From NCBI RefSeq assembly GCF_907164915.1, contig NC_061867.1:26760308-26824307 (forward strand): a DNA stretch of 64,000 nucleotides, read 5' to 3'. Below the pieces are notes generated by a model. The model worked only from the letters and a program-made list of their open reading frames with translations. It was not told the DNA's origin and did no database searches. Of this stretch, positions 34,430 to 45,922 are shown one piece after another. Made by a program: the position numbers and the translations under genes. The first letter of the stretch is position 1. Every line of letters starts with the position of its first letter. Source of the DNA: Impatiens glandulifera. Taxonomy: Eukaryota > Streptophyta > Magnoliopsida > Ericales > Balsaminaceae.

Positions 34430-35401
34430 CATATGCCTATTTTAAGATTTATTAGTTAATAAAGAGGGGTAAAAATGTAAACTATCCTTTCGTTTAAACT
34501 GAAAATTGAATAGAAGATGTTATAAAAAGAAGAAAAAAAAAATGTGATATTAAATAAGATAATAATGGTGTATGAACAAATAAAATAAATAAGATATAGT
34601 CTAGCAAAATATAAATATATAGATTATCCAAAATATGTTGAAACAGATTACCCAAAATTAATAATTATAAAGTTACATAGACTATCTACAATAAATAAAT
34701 TATTTAGTTTATTTATTATTTATAGACATTTTTGCAATTTTCAAACAATAGCTATTTTCAGTCTTCAAGCTTGTTTGATTGATTTGATATATCTATTTTA
34801 GTTGCTATATTTGAATTTTAAGAATTCCAATATCTATTCATTAACTTGATTTTTTAATAAATGATAATTAATTAAATAGTTATTTTTCTAATTAATTGGA
34901 TTTAAGACAGACAATTCACTTTTACAAGAATTCACTTTTACAAAAAATGATTTTTTAACCACCTTCTCATCTTCTCTATTAATTATTATAACTATTTTTG
35001 CTTTTAAAAAATTATTTAACTATTTATGGATAGCTGTATTATACAATTGATTAATTTATTTGTTAAAATTAAGTTTTTTAATTTATTTGTTGAAAATTAA
35101 GTACATTTAAATAAAGAAAGTGTATGAGCATGATTTAATAAAAAATATATATATATATATATAAGAAATAAAATATCATTTGAATTCAACTAGATTGTAT
35201 TAATTGGATTTGTAGACCAACACCTCTAATAATAGTAAGAAACAACTCTCAGAAGATTGCATTGAATTTGAAGAAATAATTTCAATAAAATAGAGTACAT
35301 ATAAATATTATTTTATTAAGAATAAATTCGAAAATATATGAACAGGTGAAGAAGAAATTTTGATCATTCCAATTCTTTATATTATAATAAAAAAAAGTTA
35401 T
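30677..35401 (+). repeat. Tandem duplication, two units of about 2.34-2.38 kb
   Basis: Unit 1 is 30677-33061 and unit 2 is 33062-35401. Both start tatcaattaaacataattt and end near ttatattataataaaaa. Each ends with a 0.5-kb part that starts attggatttaagacagac (32552 and 34893) and is absent from copy A. Unit 2 has lost about 66 bp near 34149 and has a longer TA run at 34384-34428. Contents are AT-rich with no gene seen. Confidence 0.92.
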
Positions 35402-35943
35402 ACATGACTAATAAGTAATAACACATCATTCCATATATCAGAAGTAATCTGCACCATACAAATAAAAAAAAAAAACAATTAAACCATTAATAATAAAAGT
35501 GAATTGAATATAGGATTAGAATGGGTACTTATCTTGATATTTTTCCTTTCACGTTTGAGCAGCCAATATTGACATCTATCCTTGAGTTATCAATCTTCAC
35601 ATCTAATTGTAAAAATAATGTATAACCATTGTAACAATATTATATATAAATAAAGTAACCACATGATCATCCAACTAATAATGCTGATTAATAATAATTA
35701 ACATAACAATAATAATAACAATCCACACACTATAATAACAATCCAGAAACTAATAATAGTAATTAAATCCGCACACAACTAATTAATTAACAAACTTTTA
35801 TTATAAGTTTTGAAGGCTGAATATATGAATCCAGCAGATAATTATTAAACTAATTAGGCGCAAGACATGATTCCTGCATAAACATAAAATATAAATAAAT
35901 CAGTTAAGAAGTATAAGTTGAAGTTTATAAAAATATATACAAT
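35402..35943. other. Downstream flank of the lipid-transfer-like gene
   Basis: AT-rich, no other gene seen. It contains a possible 3' exon acceptor (minus-strand tgcag near 35872) for the gene above. Confidence 0.5.
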
Positions 35944-36312
35944 TTACTCACACAGTGGACAAATAGGATGTGGATTTAAGTGGAGGAACTGAAGGTTGCA
36001 AATCTTCGGAAGAGCGTTGGCATTTTGCATATTTAAATTGACAGTGCTGCCAATTATTCTTCCGATACACTCACACGAGGAGGGAAACTTTGAGCTTGGA
36101 TATAATTTGATCAGCTTTTCAAGGTTTCTTGCCGAGGAGCAGCATGAAGGAGAAGGAATAGGTGCAGGTGTTTTCAAAAACACCATACACGGATCAAGAA
36201 GATCTCGCGCTTTCTGGCAAGGGAATGAAAATGCATTGTGAGTTCTACATCCTGCACTGAAGAAGACTGCGGCGATCATGATCAATCCAACCGTTCTCCG
36301 ATTTATGGCCAT
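35944..36312 (-). CDS. Non-specific lipid-transfer-like protein (8-cysteine motif)
   Basis: It encodes 122 residues. A hydrophobic N-terminal segment (residues about 8-29, VGLIMIAAVFFSAG) looks like a secretion signal, so the product is probably apoplastic. The eight-cysteine pattern is complete: C32, nine residues, C42, fourteen, C57-C58, twenty-one, C80-x-C82, twenty-two, C105, twelve, C118. These form four disulfides around a lipid-binding cavity in the prolamin/nsLTP superfamily. Extra cysteines occur at 22 and 121. I chose the ATG at 36312. An upstream in-frame ATG at 36348 would put charged residues before the signal. A TATA box lies at 36413-36426. A gtaaat donor-like site overlaps the stop, so a short 3' exon is possible. 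The gene is absent from segmental copy A. Confidence 0.8.
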   Translation of the reverse strand: MAINRRTVGLIMIAAVFFSAGCRTHNAFSFPCQKARDLLDPCMVFLKTPAPIPSPSCCSSARNLEKLIKLYPSSKFPSSCECIGRIIGSTVNLNMQNANALPKICNLQFLHLNPHPICPLCE

Positions 36313-36412
36313 CTTGATCTTGTACGTACGTGTTACAATATCAAACAAGAAGTGGTACGTAATTGATGCAAAGTAAAGAGATATATGGCTAGCTAGATGA
36401 TGGTTAATTGGT

Positions 36413-36426
36413 TATATATATATATA
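36413..36426 (-). promoter_or_regulatory. TATA box of the lipid-transfer-like gene
   Basis: A TATATATATATA run lies about 100 bases upstream of the ATG at 36312 on the minus strand, with an ATTGG/CCAAT-type box directly upstream (minus strand ccaattaacc). Spacing suits a leader of some 70 bases. Part of it may be just a microsatellite. Confidence 0.5.
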
Positions 36427-36660
36427 GTAGAGGGCAGTAGAAGAATTAATAATGATTTTGATGTACATGGTTTTTAAAATAATAAATAAAAACCTTTTTT
36501 TAATTATTTTACTTTTTTAAAACTTAAATACCAACTACTCCGAAATATGCATATATTCAACCCTTTCTTGTTTGGCCACTCTTGGCTTTTAGGATTTTAT
36601 AGGTTTTCTTTATAACTTGTTGAAAAAAAAAAGTTATTTTTTTTTTAATTCGATAAATTA

Positions 36661-39270
36661 TCATGTTTAATTTAATATGTTATTAATGAAAATAAATTAT
36701 AAACATTTATTATTTTGTCAATTGAACAATTCTAACTATTTTATGATTTCATTAATTTAATTAGGAAGCTAGTTTATTTGTAATTTTTCTAAAATGAATT
36801 ATATATAAAATTATTTTTTTATATTTATGAAATTTTTAAAAATTAATATTTTAATTAATAAATTAAATAACTTTATAATTTAAATGATAACAGTGTAATA
36901 AAAATAATAATTTTTTTTTAAAAAAAAAGCAAAAAAAATGTCCCAATATGAAACCAACCACTAACACTAAATTTTCTTCTTTTTTTTTCAAATTAATTCT
37001 TAGAATTAAATAGTCTCTCTACACCAAATAGGTTACTAGTACACATTTATTATTTTGTGTAACATATTTTAACAGGAACTATATATGGTTATCTGTACAA
37101 TTTTAAATAGTCTCTCTACCCCCAAATTGGTTACTAGTACACATTTATTATTTTGTGTAACATTTTTTAACAGGAACTATATATGGTTATATGTACAAAT
37201 GTACAATGTTATCAAATAAATTAGTCTTGAACTTGTTTGGTTGAAATTTCCCTATCAAATAAAGAGATCTCTCAAATAAATTAGTCTTGAACTTGTTTGG
37301 TTGAAATTAAAAAAAAAGTTAAATATAATAAAAAATTTATTACATTCTTCTTTGTTAATTATATCACTTAATTTAATAATTAAAATATAATAATGAGATA
37401 GTAATGTAAATTTATGAAATAATACTGCTATCAAAATAAAATAGTTTTTAAAAAGCTCTCCATACATAGTTTGATATTTTATCATAAACTTTGAAATATT
37501 TAAACTTTTCATAACTAGTTTTTTTTTTTAAATATATATTAATTACTTCAAAATTCATATAATTAAAATAGCATTTTTGTAATTTTAAAAATTTTCACCC
37601 ATGGGTAGGTGAGGTTAGTTAAGGGGCGTCCCTCCTCCTTTCAATAGACCACATCTACATATTTGTTATTTTTATATTAAAATAGCATTTTTGTAATTTT
37701 AAGTTGTATACCCATTTTTGGAGAGCCGGTTATATTTGGTTACTTGTACAATTTTATTTTTAAATTAAAGAATATTTTGTTTTTAATTTAAAAAATAAAT
37801 AAATATATTTTTTACATTATTATCCTTCTTTAATTAACTAAATATTAAAATACCTTATTTTTTAAATACAAAAAATATTTTAATAATACATTTAAAAAAA
37901 TTAAAGTAATCTAATATCAAGCAGCTCTTAAATATTTTAGAGAAGCTCATTTATGTCCCTCAAATTAGACATACAAATAGATTGTACAATTATATATTTA
38001 TTTTTTCTACTTTTACATTACTTATTATAATATCACAACTATATTTTTGTAGAATTTTTGTTCACAAACAATAATTTTTTTTTAACATAGTCTTTATGCA
38101 TTTTATAATGTGAACAAACCAATATCTCAAAAAAATACAATAACTTTATTTTTTGTTTTGTAAATAAAGATTATACAAATTAATTCATATATAAAAATAG
38201 TTATGGCACAATTTTTTTTTTAAGAAATCTAGGACAATTTATTTATAGAAAAAAGTTTTATTGTTACGAGACATCAATCCGATGCAACGAAGTTTATTTA
38301 ACAAAAAAAAAAAAAGTGTTAAACCATTTGAAATTTAAACTTCTATTTTCAACAATTTTAAAACGACAAAATAAATTACATTTTAAAATACAAGTCTTCT
38401 ACAATTATATAGTTGACTACTCATTTGGATTATAAAATTATTTTATTATTTACAATTTTAATGTTGACAAAATCATTTGGACCCCAAAATTAAATCACAT
38501 TTTCTATAAATTTTACAGTTGAAACATTAAAACCAAGCTCTACCTATTAAAGTTATAAAACCATTCAAACATTAAAAAACGGCATTCTACATATTTTTAG
38601 ATGGACAAAATCAATAGAATTTCAAATATACCATGTAATCCTAAAGCATTAGACATTAAGCTTTAATCCCACAAATCAAAATTCAAAAGGTAAGAATCAA
38701 CGAGTATATGCATTTTAGTCTACGCTAAAATAGAGAATTATTAACTCTCACATAAGTTCGCATTTTGAACTACAATCCTCTTGATCCCGAAACTTAGGCA
38801 TTAAAGGTGGAGATATAGAGAACAAATAAAAAATTCAAAAATATATTCTTTCTATTTTCGGACCACTCTTTTTTCTAGTATAATAAATAAACTACATAAT
38901 ATTATAAGAGATCACCAAGGTAAGGGAACCATACGTCTTTGTATAGTAAGTAAATTCCACAAGTAGAGACTTTCTCTATTAGAGTGCTTAATAGACGAAC
39001 ACTTATTAAGATTTTCTATGATTAAAATTATAAATAAGCGGTAATTCAATAAATGAGCTAAAATAAATTTAGGTGCATTTCAATCCTTCACTAAAAATAA
39101 AAAATAATATTTATGATCAAACTTTTCGTATATATATTTCTTTCCTGTCCTCAATTCATCTACAATTCAAGAGGAAAACGACGTAGGGAAGAGAGACGAT
39201 TCGATCCAAAGGACTAGCGCCCAAAACAAATTTAAACAGCGAACACCTTCGGGTACCTCGATTCGGCATG
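36661..39270. other. AT-rich right part of copy B, duplicate of 6042-8499
   Basis: No gene is seen. It keeps the 97-bp and 60-bp direct pairs (about 37011-37300). It has 235 bp at 37858-38092 that copy A lacks and some rearranged bases near 37560-37600. Confidence 0.7.
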
Positions 39271-39391
39271 ACTTACACTCCCGTTGATGTGTTTATGTAA
39301 ATCCTGATGAAATTCCTCTCATAAGTTCTTAGTATTACAAGTTTACACTTTGATGGTTTTAATTTTAAACAAGTTTGAAATAAAGACATAT

Positions 39392-39625
39392 TGATTATGT
39401 ATTTAGTAGATAGATAGAGATAAATAATTTGTTTGAATGAAAAGCAATTCTTGATGGTATTTTCTTGATTATAAAATATGAAGTAGTAGTATTTATACTA
39501 TTAGATTAGACTATAACTTATCAACTAGATTACGGGCTAACTAATAGTTAGACAACTACTAACTAAATAATAACCAAACATATTAATAGATAATTGACTA
39601 AATCAATTCTTAATTACTTTTATCA
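39392..39625 (-). repeat. 3' LTR of the old Copia element
   Basis: About 234 bp. The left edge is approximate and the right edge ends tatca. A purine-rich stretch (minus AAAGAAATGA) lies just inside. Confidence 0.8.
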
Positions 39626-40530
39626 TCATTTCTTTAAACGAAATGATGAGGCACACACAGTGAGTTTGCCACGTAAAAGATCAAACCTATGAGAGTTAAG
39701 TCTTTTAGTAAATATATCAGCAACTTGATTTTTTATAGATATGTATTGTATTGTTTACGAGAAATTTGTTCTCTAATGACATGATAATCAACTTCAATAT
39801 GTTTTGTGTGAGCATGAAATACTAGATTTGTTGATAAAAATGCAGCACTAATATGTCACTCCATAATATTGGAGTTGAAGATATTGAGACACAAAATTCA
39901 CATGGTAAAGATTAAATCCAACACATATCAATAGTTGCATGTACAAGAGCACGATATTTAGATTCAGTACTAGAACGAACAACAACTTAATTTTTCTTAG
40001 AGTTCTAAGAAATTAGATTATCGCTAAGAAAAGTACAATAGTCGACTGTAGATATGTGGTTATCAGAACATCTTGCCCAATATTATTGTATCATAATAAG
40101 TGGTAATAGTAAGTTGTGACGTTGAGCGAATAAAAATTCAATCACGAGGAGTGTGTTTGAGATATCGTGGAATGCGTTTTACTGCTGTCTAATGAGAAGT
40201 TGTCGGAGATTGCATGTATTGACATGCTCGATTAACCGTAAAAGCTAACTTAGGACAAGTTAGAGACAAATACTAAAGGGCTCCTACAATGCTTCAATAT
40301 TGGAAATGATCTTCTAAAGGATCTCATCATATTTGGAGAGAAGATCCATAAGAGATAGAAGTATGTAGTGATTTAAATTGAAGCATATTAACAGAGTTAG
40401 AATGTCTTTCACGTATTTGGATTGACAAAGAAACATGTCATCTCTAGTGCGTGTTGCTTCTATTCCAAGAAAATAGTGTATGACCCAAATCTTTAATTGG
40501 AAATAAATAGTTTAAACATCGAATGCCTTT

Positions 40531-41013
40531 TTAATAAAAAAATTGAGAGTCTCCCGTAAAAATAATATCATCCACGTATACCAAAAAATAAGTGGAAATA
40601 GTTAGTGTATGACATATGAATAAGGATTTAGATTTAGTCAAACAAAATGATACTAGAGCACTATGAAGAGTGGAGTACCAAGATCGAGGAGCCTGTTTGA
40701 GACCATATATTGATTTTTTAAGTTTGCATATATGATTAGGAAAATTTGGATGTAAAAATCTAGGTGGTTGAGACATGTAGACCTCTTCGTTTAAGGACAT
40801 GTGAATAAATGTATTGCTGATATCGAGTTGATGCATTAACCATTGATGAGAGATAGTCAAAGTTAAAATAATATGAATAATTGTAGGTCTAGATACTAGG
40901 TTGAAAGTCTCTTTATAATCAATGTCTCGTTGTTGATGAAAACTTTTTGCCATTAGATGAGCTTTGTAACAATCAATTGTTCCATCTAATTTGTGTTGAG
41001 TTTGAAAATTCAT
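40531..41013 (-). pseudogene. Reverse transcriptase of the old Copia element
   Basis: The 160-codon minus-strand frame has KAHLMAKSFHQQ, the first catalytic aspartate zone HQLDISNTFIHM, then VYMSQPPRF, KSIYGLKQAPRSWY, and the catalytic YVDDIIFTGD near its end. The thumb and RNase H lie beyond 40531 in broken frames. YVDD is kept although many other residues changed. Confidence 0.87.
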
Positions 41014-41292
41014 TTACAACCAACATTATTGCATGACGATGTACGAGGGATAAGAAACTAGATTTTATTTTGAATAAGAGCAATATATTCGTTTGTCATT
41101 GTAAGTCGTCATTTTGGATCATTATTAACATTCGTAAACGTATGTGTGATGATGGAAGTAGTAGAAATGGGAGCAGATGAATGCATAAAACATGATTTAT
41201 TCCGAGTGATCATATGAAGATTAGAATATGTAAGCACGTAATTTGTTGTGGATGTGGGATAGTATATTTAATATATAATGGAGTGAAAACTA

Positions 41293-42000
41293 TTATATTA
41301 GTAGCATTCGCGTGTGTGGTTGACATAATAGAGGAAGATTGTGAAATTGACAAATTATTATGAGGTGGTACATGTAGTATGTTTGTTGGAATGGATAGTT
41401 CAACGTCATTAAATGGTGGAGCCAATTGTACCAAGTCATTATTTTTAAATGGAAAAGCGAACTCGTCAAATGTAACACGTTGAGAGATAAAAATGTGTCC
41501 AGATAGAATGTGAAGACAAACTTATAACATTTGTGAGATGCACTATAACGAAGAAAACTGCAATGTGTAGTACAAAAATCGAGTTTATATTTATTATATG
41601 GTTGTGTTAGTGGATAACAAGAACATCCAAAAGTCTTCAAAAAAGAATAATTATGTTGAGAGTTGAATAAAATCTCGAATGGCGATCGTTGATGTAGAGT
41701 TGGAGTTGGAAGACAATTTATGAGATATGTAGATATTTCAAATGCTTCACTCCAATAATATAATGACATAAATGAATGAGCTAATAATGTAAGACCAATT
41801 TTCGTTTTGTGACGAATTTTACGTTCAAAAATACCATTTTGCTCACTTATATGTGGACAATTTAAACAATGTAAAATATCATTATGATATGTTAATAATT
41901 TGAAATTTATATATTCACTATCCCAGTCTGTTTGTAACATTTTTATTTTGCGGTTGAAAATGTTTTTAACAAGACGAAAAAAGTTGACAAACGTGTCCAA
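41293..42000 (-). pseudogene. Integrase of the old Copia element
   Basis: The 235-codon minus-strand frame includes the core motifs in altered form: LQTDWDSEY (normally TDNGGEY), HISEQNGIFERKIRH with the glutamate, YYWSEAFEISTYLIN and FGCSCYPL. The first catalytic aspartate part is upstream of 42000 in another frame. The C-terminal third has drifted. The product would be the strand-transfer enzyme and is not active in this state. Confidence 0.85.
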
Positions 42001-43192
42001 AACGTCTGACTTTTTTCTTTAAAAGATATATATCCATGTAAAACGGTTTAAATAATCACAAAATGTACGAAATAACAACAATCATTAGACAAAATTGAAG
42101 GGTAGGTCCCCAAACATCTGAGTGAATTAAGTTTAAAGGAGCATTCAATATAGACTTAGAAGGTGAAAAATGTAGTTTATGTGCTTTTTCCAAATTGGCA
42201 TGATTTACAAAATAGAATAGTAGTACTACCTAAAAGTGGTAGATTAAAAAGTGATATAACTAACGACGTAGTAGCGGTAGAAGGATGTCTTAGTCGTGAG
42301 TGTCATATATGAGCTCGAGATCGGATAACAACAAACACTTATTTTCTAAATTATTTGAAAAAGAATTTTGAAGTGGGTTCAATGCAATAAAGTCCGTCTT
42401 TAAGTATTCCCTTAAAAAACACTGTCTTCGTGTCCTGGTCCTTAACAAGATAAATATCCGAATGAAATTAGAAAAATACATTGTTATCAGCTGAAAATCT
42501 CACAACAATAATTAGATTTTTAGTGATTTATGGTACATGTAATATTTTACGTAGATATAAAATGAGTTGAGAACTCTTGATTTTGGTAGTGCCAATATTG
42601 TGAATATTTAAAGGTGTACCATTACCAACTTTAATTGTTTATATACATGTATAAGGAGCATTGACTTGTAGGTTATTAAGATAAGATGTAATATGATCGG
42701 TAGCACCAGAATCAAGATACCAAGCCGGATTAGAAATGTTAGATAGTGTCGCTAGAAAACCGGTATAATATGGTGAAGATGTAAATTAGGAGCATCTTAG
42801 TGTAGTGTAGTGTGACCTTATATATTACAAATCTGAACTTTGGATTATAAAAACTAATTTTCAATCAATGATCAACTTTGTTACAGTAAGTACACCAGGA
42901 CGAATATTGTTTCGGAAATTAAGTCCATTTTCAAAATGGACTGTCTGATTTAGAGCCCATAAATTATTTTGAAATTAGACTCCCTGTTTGATTTGATTTG
43001 TATTAAATGATGAATTGGATCTGTTAGAGTAAGTGGGGGCATTATGTGTTAATTAATGATTCATTTGGATAGGGGGCATGATGTGTTAATTAATGATCAT
43101 TTGAATAGCATCCCTGCTGCCATGTACAGTAAGAGCTACTGTTCTGAAGCTACACATTGCGTTGTGAAGAATAGCCCTATTCTTGCTTGTTA

Positions 43193-43841
43193 GAGCATCC
43201 TTATCTATGATTTATTTTATGATTATGAAAATAGTTTTATGATCACCATAACCAAAATCTTTATCATTAATTAAAAAATATTATTTTTATTTTTAAATTA
43301 AAAAAATAATAAATAATTTTTAAATATAATAATATTATTTAATTTCTAATTTTTATACATAATTGTAAATAAAGGAGAATAATTAATAAAAATGGAGAAA
43401 ATAGTGATTTTTTTGTGCTCCAAAATATAGCAAGAGTGGTCTTTATTTATAGATCTCGAAAAATTATAAATTTTGATATATATTTTTCTTTTAAATTATA
43501 AATAATATTAAAATCGGGTTTTAAAGATAAGAGATAAAGAAAATCTGGGCAACTAATCAGATGCTGACAAATAACAGCATCTGACAAATGACAGCATTTG
43601 ATTGGATGACTTTGGTTGTGATAATTTGACAAAAATCAAGACCAAATGACATGATTTTGATTTTGATCATGGAATGACCAAACATTTGGTCACGAAAAAT
43701 TGACAACGCTCTAGAAAAACCTAGAGACCACCGTTTCTATTTACCTCTAAAGCGCCGCATATATACCTTGTACTTTATCATTGACAAGATCAACCATAAC
43801 CAGCATCCTAACCCATTTTTTGGTCATGGATAAGGATGGTC
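43193..43841. mobile_element. PIF/Harbinger-type MITE, 649 bp, TSD TTA
   Basis: Inverted ends are GAGCATCCTTATCTATGA on the left and GACCATCCTTATCCATGA on the right, read inwards. Both are flanked by the trinucleotide TTA (43190-43192 and 43842-43844). A 3-bp TTA target duplication and GAGCATC-like ends are features of PIF/Harbinger elements. The interior has no long frame and contains a short repeat (gacaaataacagcatctga, about 43566-43605), so it is non-autonomous. It sits within the gag side of the old Copia element. Confidence 0.85.
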
Positions 43842-43899
43842 TTAGTGAAGATTTACGTCCATGCCTAATATCCCTCTCTCCTATTTTCATTGCCTACTA

Positions 43900-44530
43900 A
43901 AGGAGAAGGAAACAATGAATTATTTAATTTGAAATTTAGTTAATTTTTATAATTTAGTAGTATGGTGATTATTTCGTCGAACTGAGTGATAGTGCTTATC
44001 ATTGTTTTAAAATCCTCGTGAAGTCCATTTAAGTGTTGTAGATCTTGATACGATAGTTCCTGTCTAACGGCTATTAAAGAATCAGCTATATTTTTTAATT
44101 CTTAGACATATTCGTGCAGCGAACGAGAGTACTTATGAACATTCTGAAGTTATTACGCAATTATAGAAGTTTGCTTTTGGATTGTGTGGCATACATATTT
44201 TGTAAATTCATCTAGAGTTCATATGAAGAAGTACATGTCGAACATTGTTGTCGGATTTGGTTTGAGAGCGCAGTGAAGTGTCAAGCGAATGCTCTTTGAT
44301 CTTTAACTCGCCATGGTTCGTAATCATGATTGATGATTTCATTTTCTACCACTGCAATGTTGGTGTAATTTGGTTTGACGAATTTGGGAGAGGCTTTTAG
44401 AGTTCCTTCTATGAGATCTAAGAAATCATAGTTCTCAAAGATTGACAAAACTTGAGATTACAGTAGGTAAAATTATTTTTTTATCAAATTTCACATTTAC
44501 TGGAATATTTGAAAACATTTGATAGTTGTG
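43900..44530 (-). pseudogene. Gag remnant of the old Copia element
   Basis: Minus-strand reading in broken frames gives a gag of the large plant Copia type, with a stretch around calls for HLNGLHEDF and further helices. No frame stays open for long, and the MITE at 43193-43841 follows. I place it mainly by order and by scattered similarity. Confidence 0.55.
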
Positions 44531-44569
44531 TTTCATTGATGTAGTTGGTGTAGGGAGTCTTCTCTTTAC

Positions 44570-44801
44570 TGTTCTAATTATTTAGTAGATGGATAGAGAT
44601 AAAGAATTTGATTAAATAAAAAATAATTTGTGATTATATTTTCTTGATTATACAACATTATGTATCAAATATACTGATTAGACTACAACTTATTATTAGA
44701 TTCTAGGCTAATTAGTAGTTAAACAACTAACTATTATTTAAATAATAACAAAATTAATTAATAAATAATTGACTTAAATCAATTCCTAATTACTTCTATC
44801 A
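44570..44801 (-). repeat. 5' LTR of the old Copia element
   Basis: About 232 bp. No clear iMet PBS can be read just inside it, which fits its age or a slightly wrong edge. Confidence 0.8.
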
Positions 44802-45445
44802 AGATAAATAAATGTGATGTAAAAAAAAAGGAATAATAATAATAATAAAAATAATAAAGAAATGAATCAAGAAGAAGCTTACTATAATATGCCAAATTCT
44901 TCTTGTCTTCTTGCCATGTCTAAGGATTCGAAACAAAAGAAAAATTAAAATTTTTTAAACTATTCTAGTATTTTTCTTCATGAGAAAGAGAAATGATTGG
45001 GAGAGAGAATTTGAGGGAGGGAATAATATGGCACAATTTGATTAACAAAAAAAATAACAAAATTTCTCTTTTTTCACATTTTATCATTTTTCTTATCTGA
45101 TATAATAACACATCATTCCTCCCTAATTCCTTTTCCCTATCAATTCTCTTTTCTTCCCTTACAATTTTGTTTGCTAAATATTATTTATTAATATTTAATA
45201 AAAAAAAAATAGAATAAACAGACAGTTGATTTCGTGTTCTAGGACATTCCCTTGTTGGTCTAGAATATTCTGGAAACTGAAATATCATGATCATTCTTAC
45301 ATCTTCTCTATTATTTCCTCTACTTTCAATATATGCCCTCCCTCCCCCAATACGCTGCAACTTTCATCACAGAATAATCGATACATAATTCAAAGATCGT
45401 TCCTTTCTTGGCTTACAATTTCTAAACTCTATATATACTTGTTTC
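44802..45445. other. Upstream flank of the BAG-domain gene
   Basis: AT-rich, then a region with moderate GC from 45226. A TATA-like box (tatatata) is at 45429-45436, only about ten bases before the ATG at 45446. The working start of transcription is therefore probably further upstream. No other gene is seen. Confidence 0.5.
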
Positions 45446-45922
45446 ATGATGAACAATTGCTGTTATCAGCAGAAGCGGCCACGTTATCAATCTACTTTAC
45501 CGGTCGAACAGTTTCAGCCTACATCAGTAAGCAGCTACAGAAAGCAATCTCCTAAGAAGATTGTTTCAGTACCAGTACATTTCATACCGACTGAATCGTC
45601 GAGATGGTGGAACTCGGCTCTTAAAATCCAGAAGGTCTTTAGGGGATTCTTGGTTCGGTCTGGAGTTAAGAAAATTGCGGCTCTTAAACGGGAAGTTGAT
45701 GATGTAGAAGCGAGGATCTCACATTCTGATTACGTCGAGATTCTTCGGAGAGACGCGAAGGAGCGGTTGAAGTTGAACGAGACATTGATGTCTTTGATTC
45801 TGAAGTTGGATTCTGTACGAGGAATTGTCCCTGGTGTTAGGGATTTCAGGAAGGTTGTGATTAAGAAGGCGATAGCCTTGCAAGAGAGAATCGACGCGAT
45901 TGTTGCTGCTGCAAACTTGTGA
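45446..45922 (+). CDS. BAG-domain co-chaperone with IQ motif (BAG5-like)
   Basis: It encodes 158 residues in one exon. Residues 1-55 are basic and proline-rich with VPVHFIP. Residues 61-71 form an IQ calmodulin-binding motif (IQKVFRGFLVR). Residues about 76-153 form a helical BAG domain with KREVDDVEARI, RLKLNETLMSLILKLDSVRG and VRDFRKVVIKKAIALQERID. BAG domains bind the ATPase domain of Hsp70. Plant members with an adjacent IQ motif, such as the Arabidopsis BAG5 class, couple calmodulin and Hsp70, and BAG5 is reported in mitochondria. The N-terminus here is basic with few acids, as expected for an organelle signal, but is shorter than usual. The ATG at 45446 is followed by a second at 45449. 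It converges with the FAR1-type gene, with 407 bp between stops. Confidence 0.88.
   Translation: MMNNCCYQQKRPRYQSTLPVEQFQPTSVSSYRKQSPKKIVSVPVHFIPTESSRWWNSALKIQKVFRGFLVRSGVKKIAALKREVDDVEARISHSDYVEILRRDAKERLKLNETLMSLILKLDSVRGIVPGVRDFRKVVIKKAIALQERIDAIVAAANL

Larger units (their letters stand above)
26523..39270 (+). repeat. Segmental duplication, copy B (longer copy)
   Basis: This is the direct second copy of 1-8499, starting at the point that matches window base 1. Homology probably extends further left, but copy A is cut off by the window. It ends at 39270 after the same ttcggcatg seen at 8499. Compared with copy A it has an extra 4109-bp block at 32552-36660. That block includes a second round of local tandem duplication and the lipid-transfer-like gene. 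It also has about 235 extra bases at 37858-38092. It lacks 42 bp near 29613 between two agcat repeats. Confidence 0.95.
39392..44801 (-). mobile_element. Old Copia LTR retrotransposon, minus strand, with MITE inside
   Basis: The end repeats are about 39392-39625 and 44570-44801. Both contain tttagtagat, gatagagataaa and attttcttgattata near the start, and end in acttytatca. They are clearly diverged. Domains on the minus strand run from right to left: gag (about 44530-43900), integrase (42000-41293) and reverse transcriptase (41013-40531), then broken RNase H to about 39650. The Copia order and the LTRs agree. No target duplication is evident at the edges I chose, so the boundaries may be off by a few bases. 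Frames are heavily damaged, so the element is old. Confidence 0.85.

Noticed and set aside
39385..44806. Target duplication of the old Copia element
   Set aside because: Flanks catat and agata do not match at the edges chosen. The element is old, so I do not claim one.
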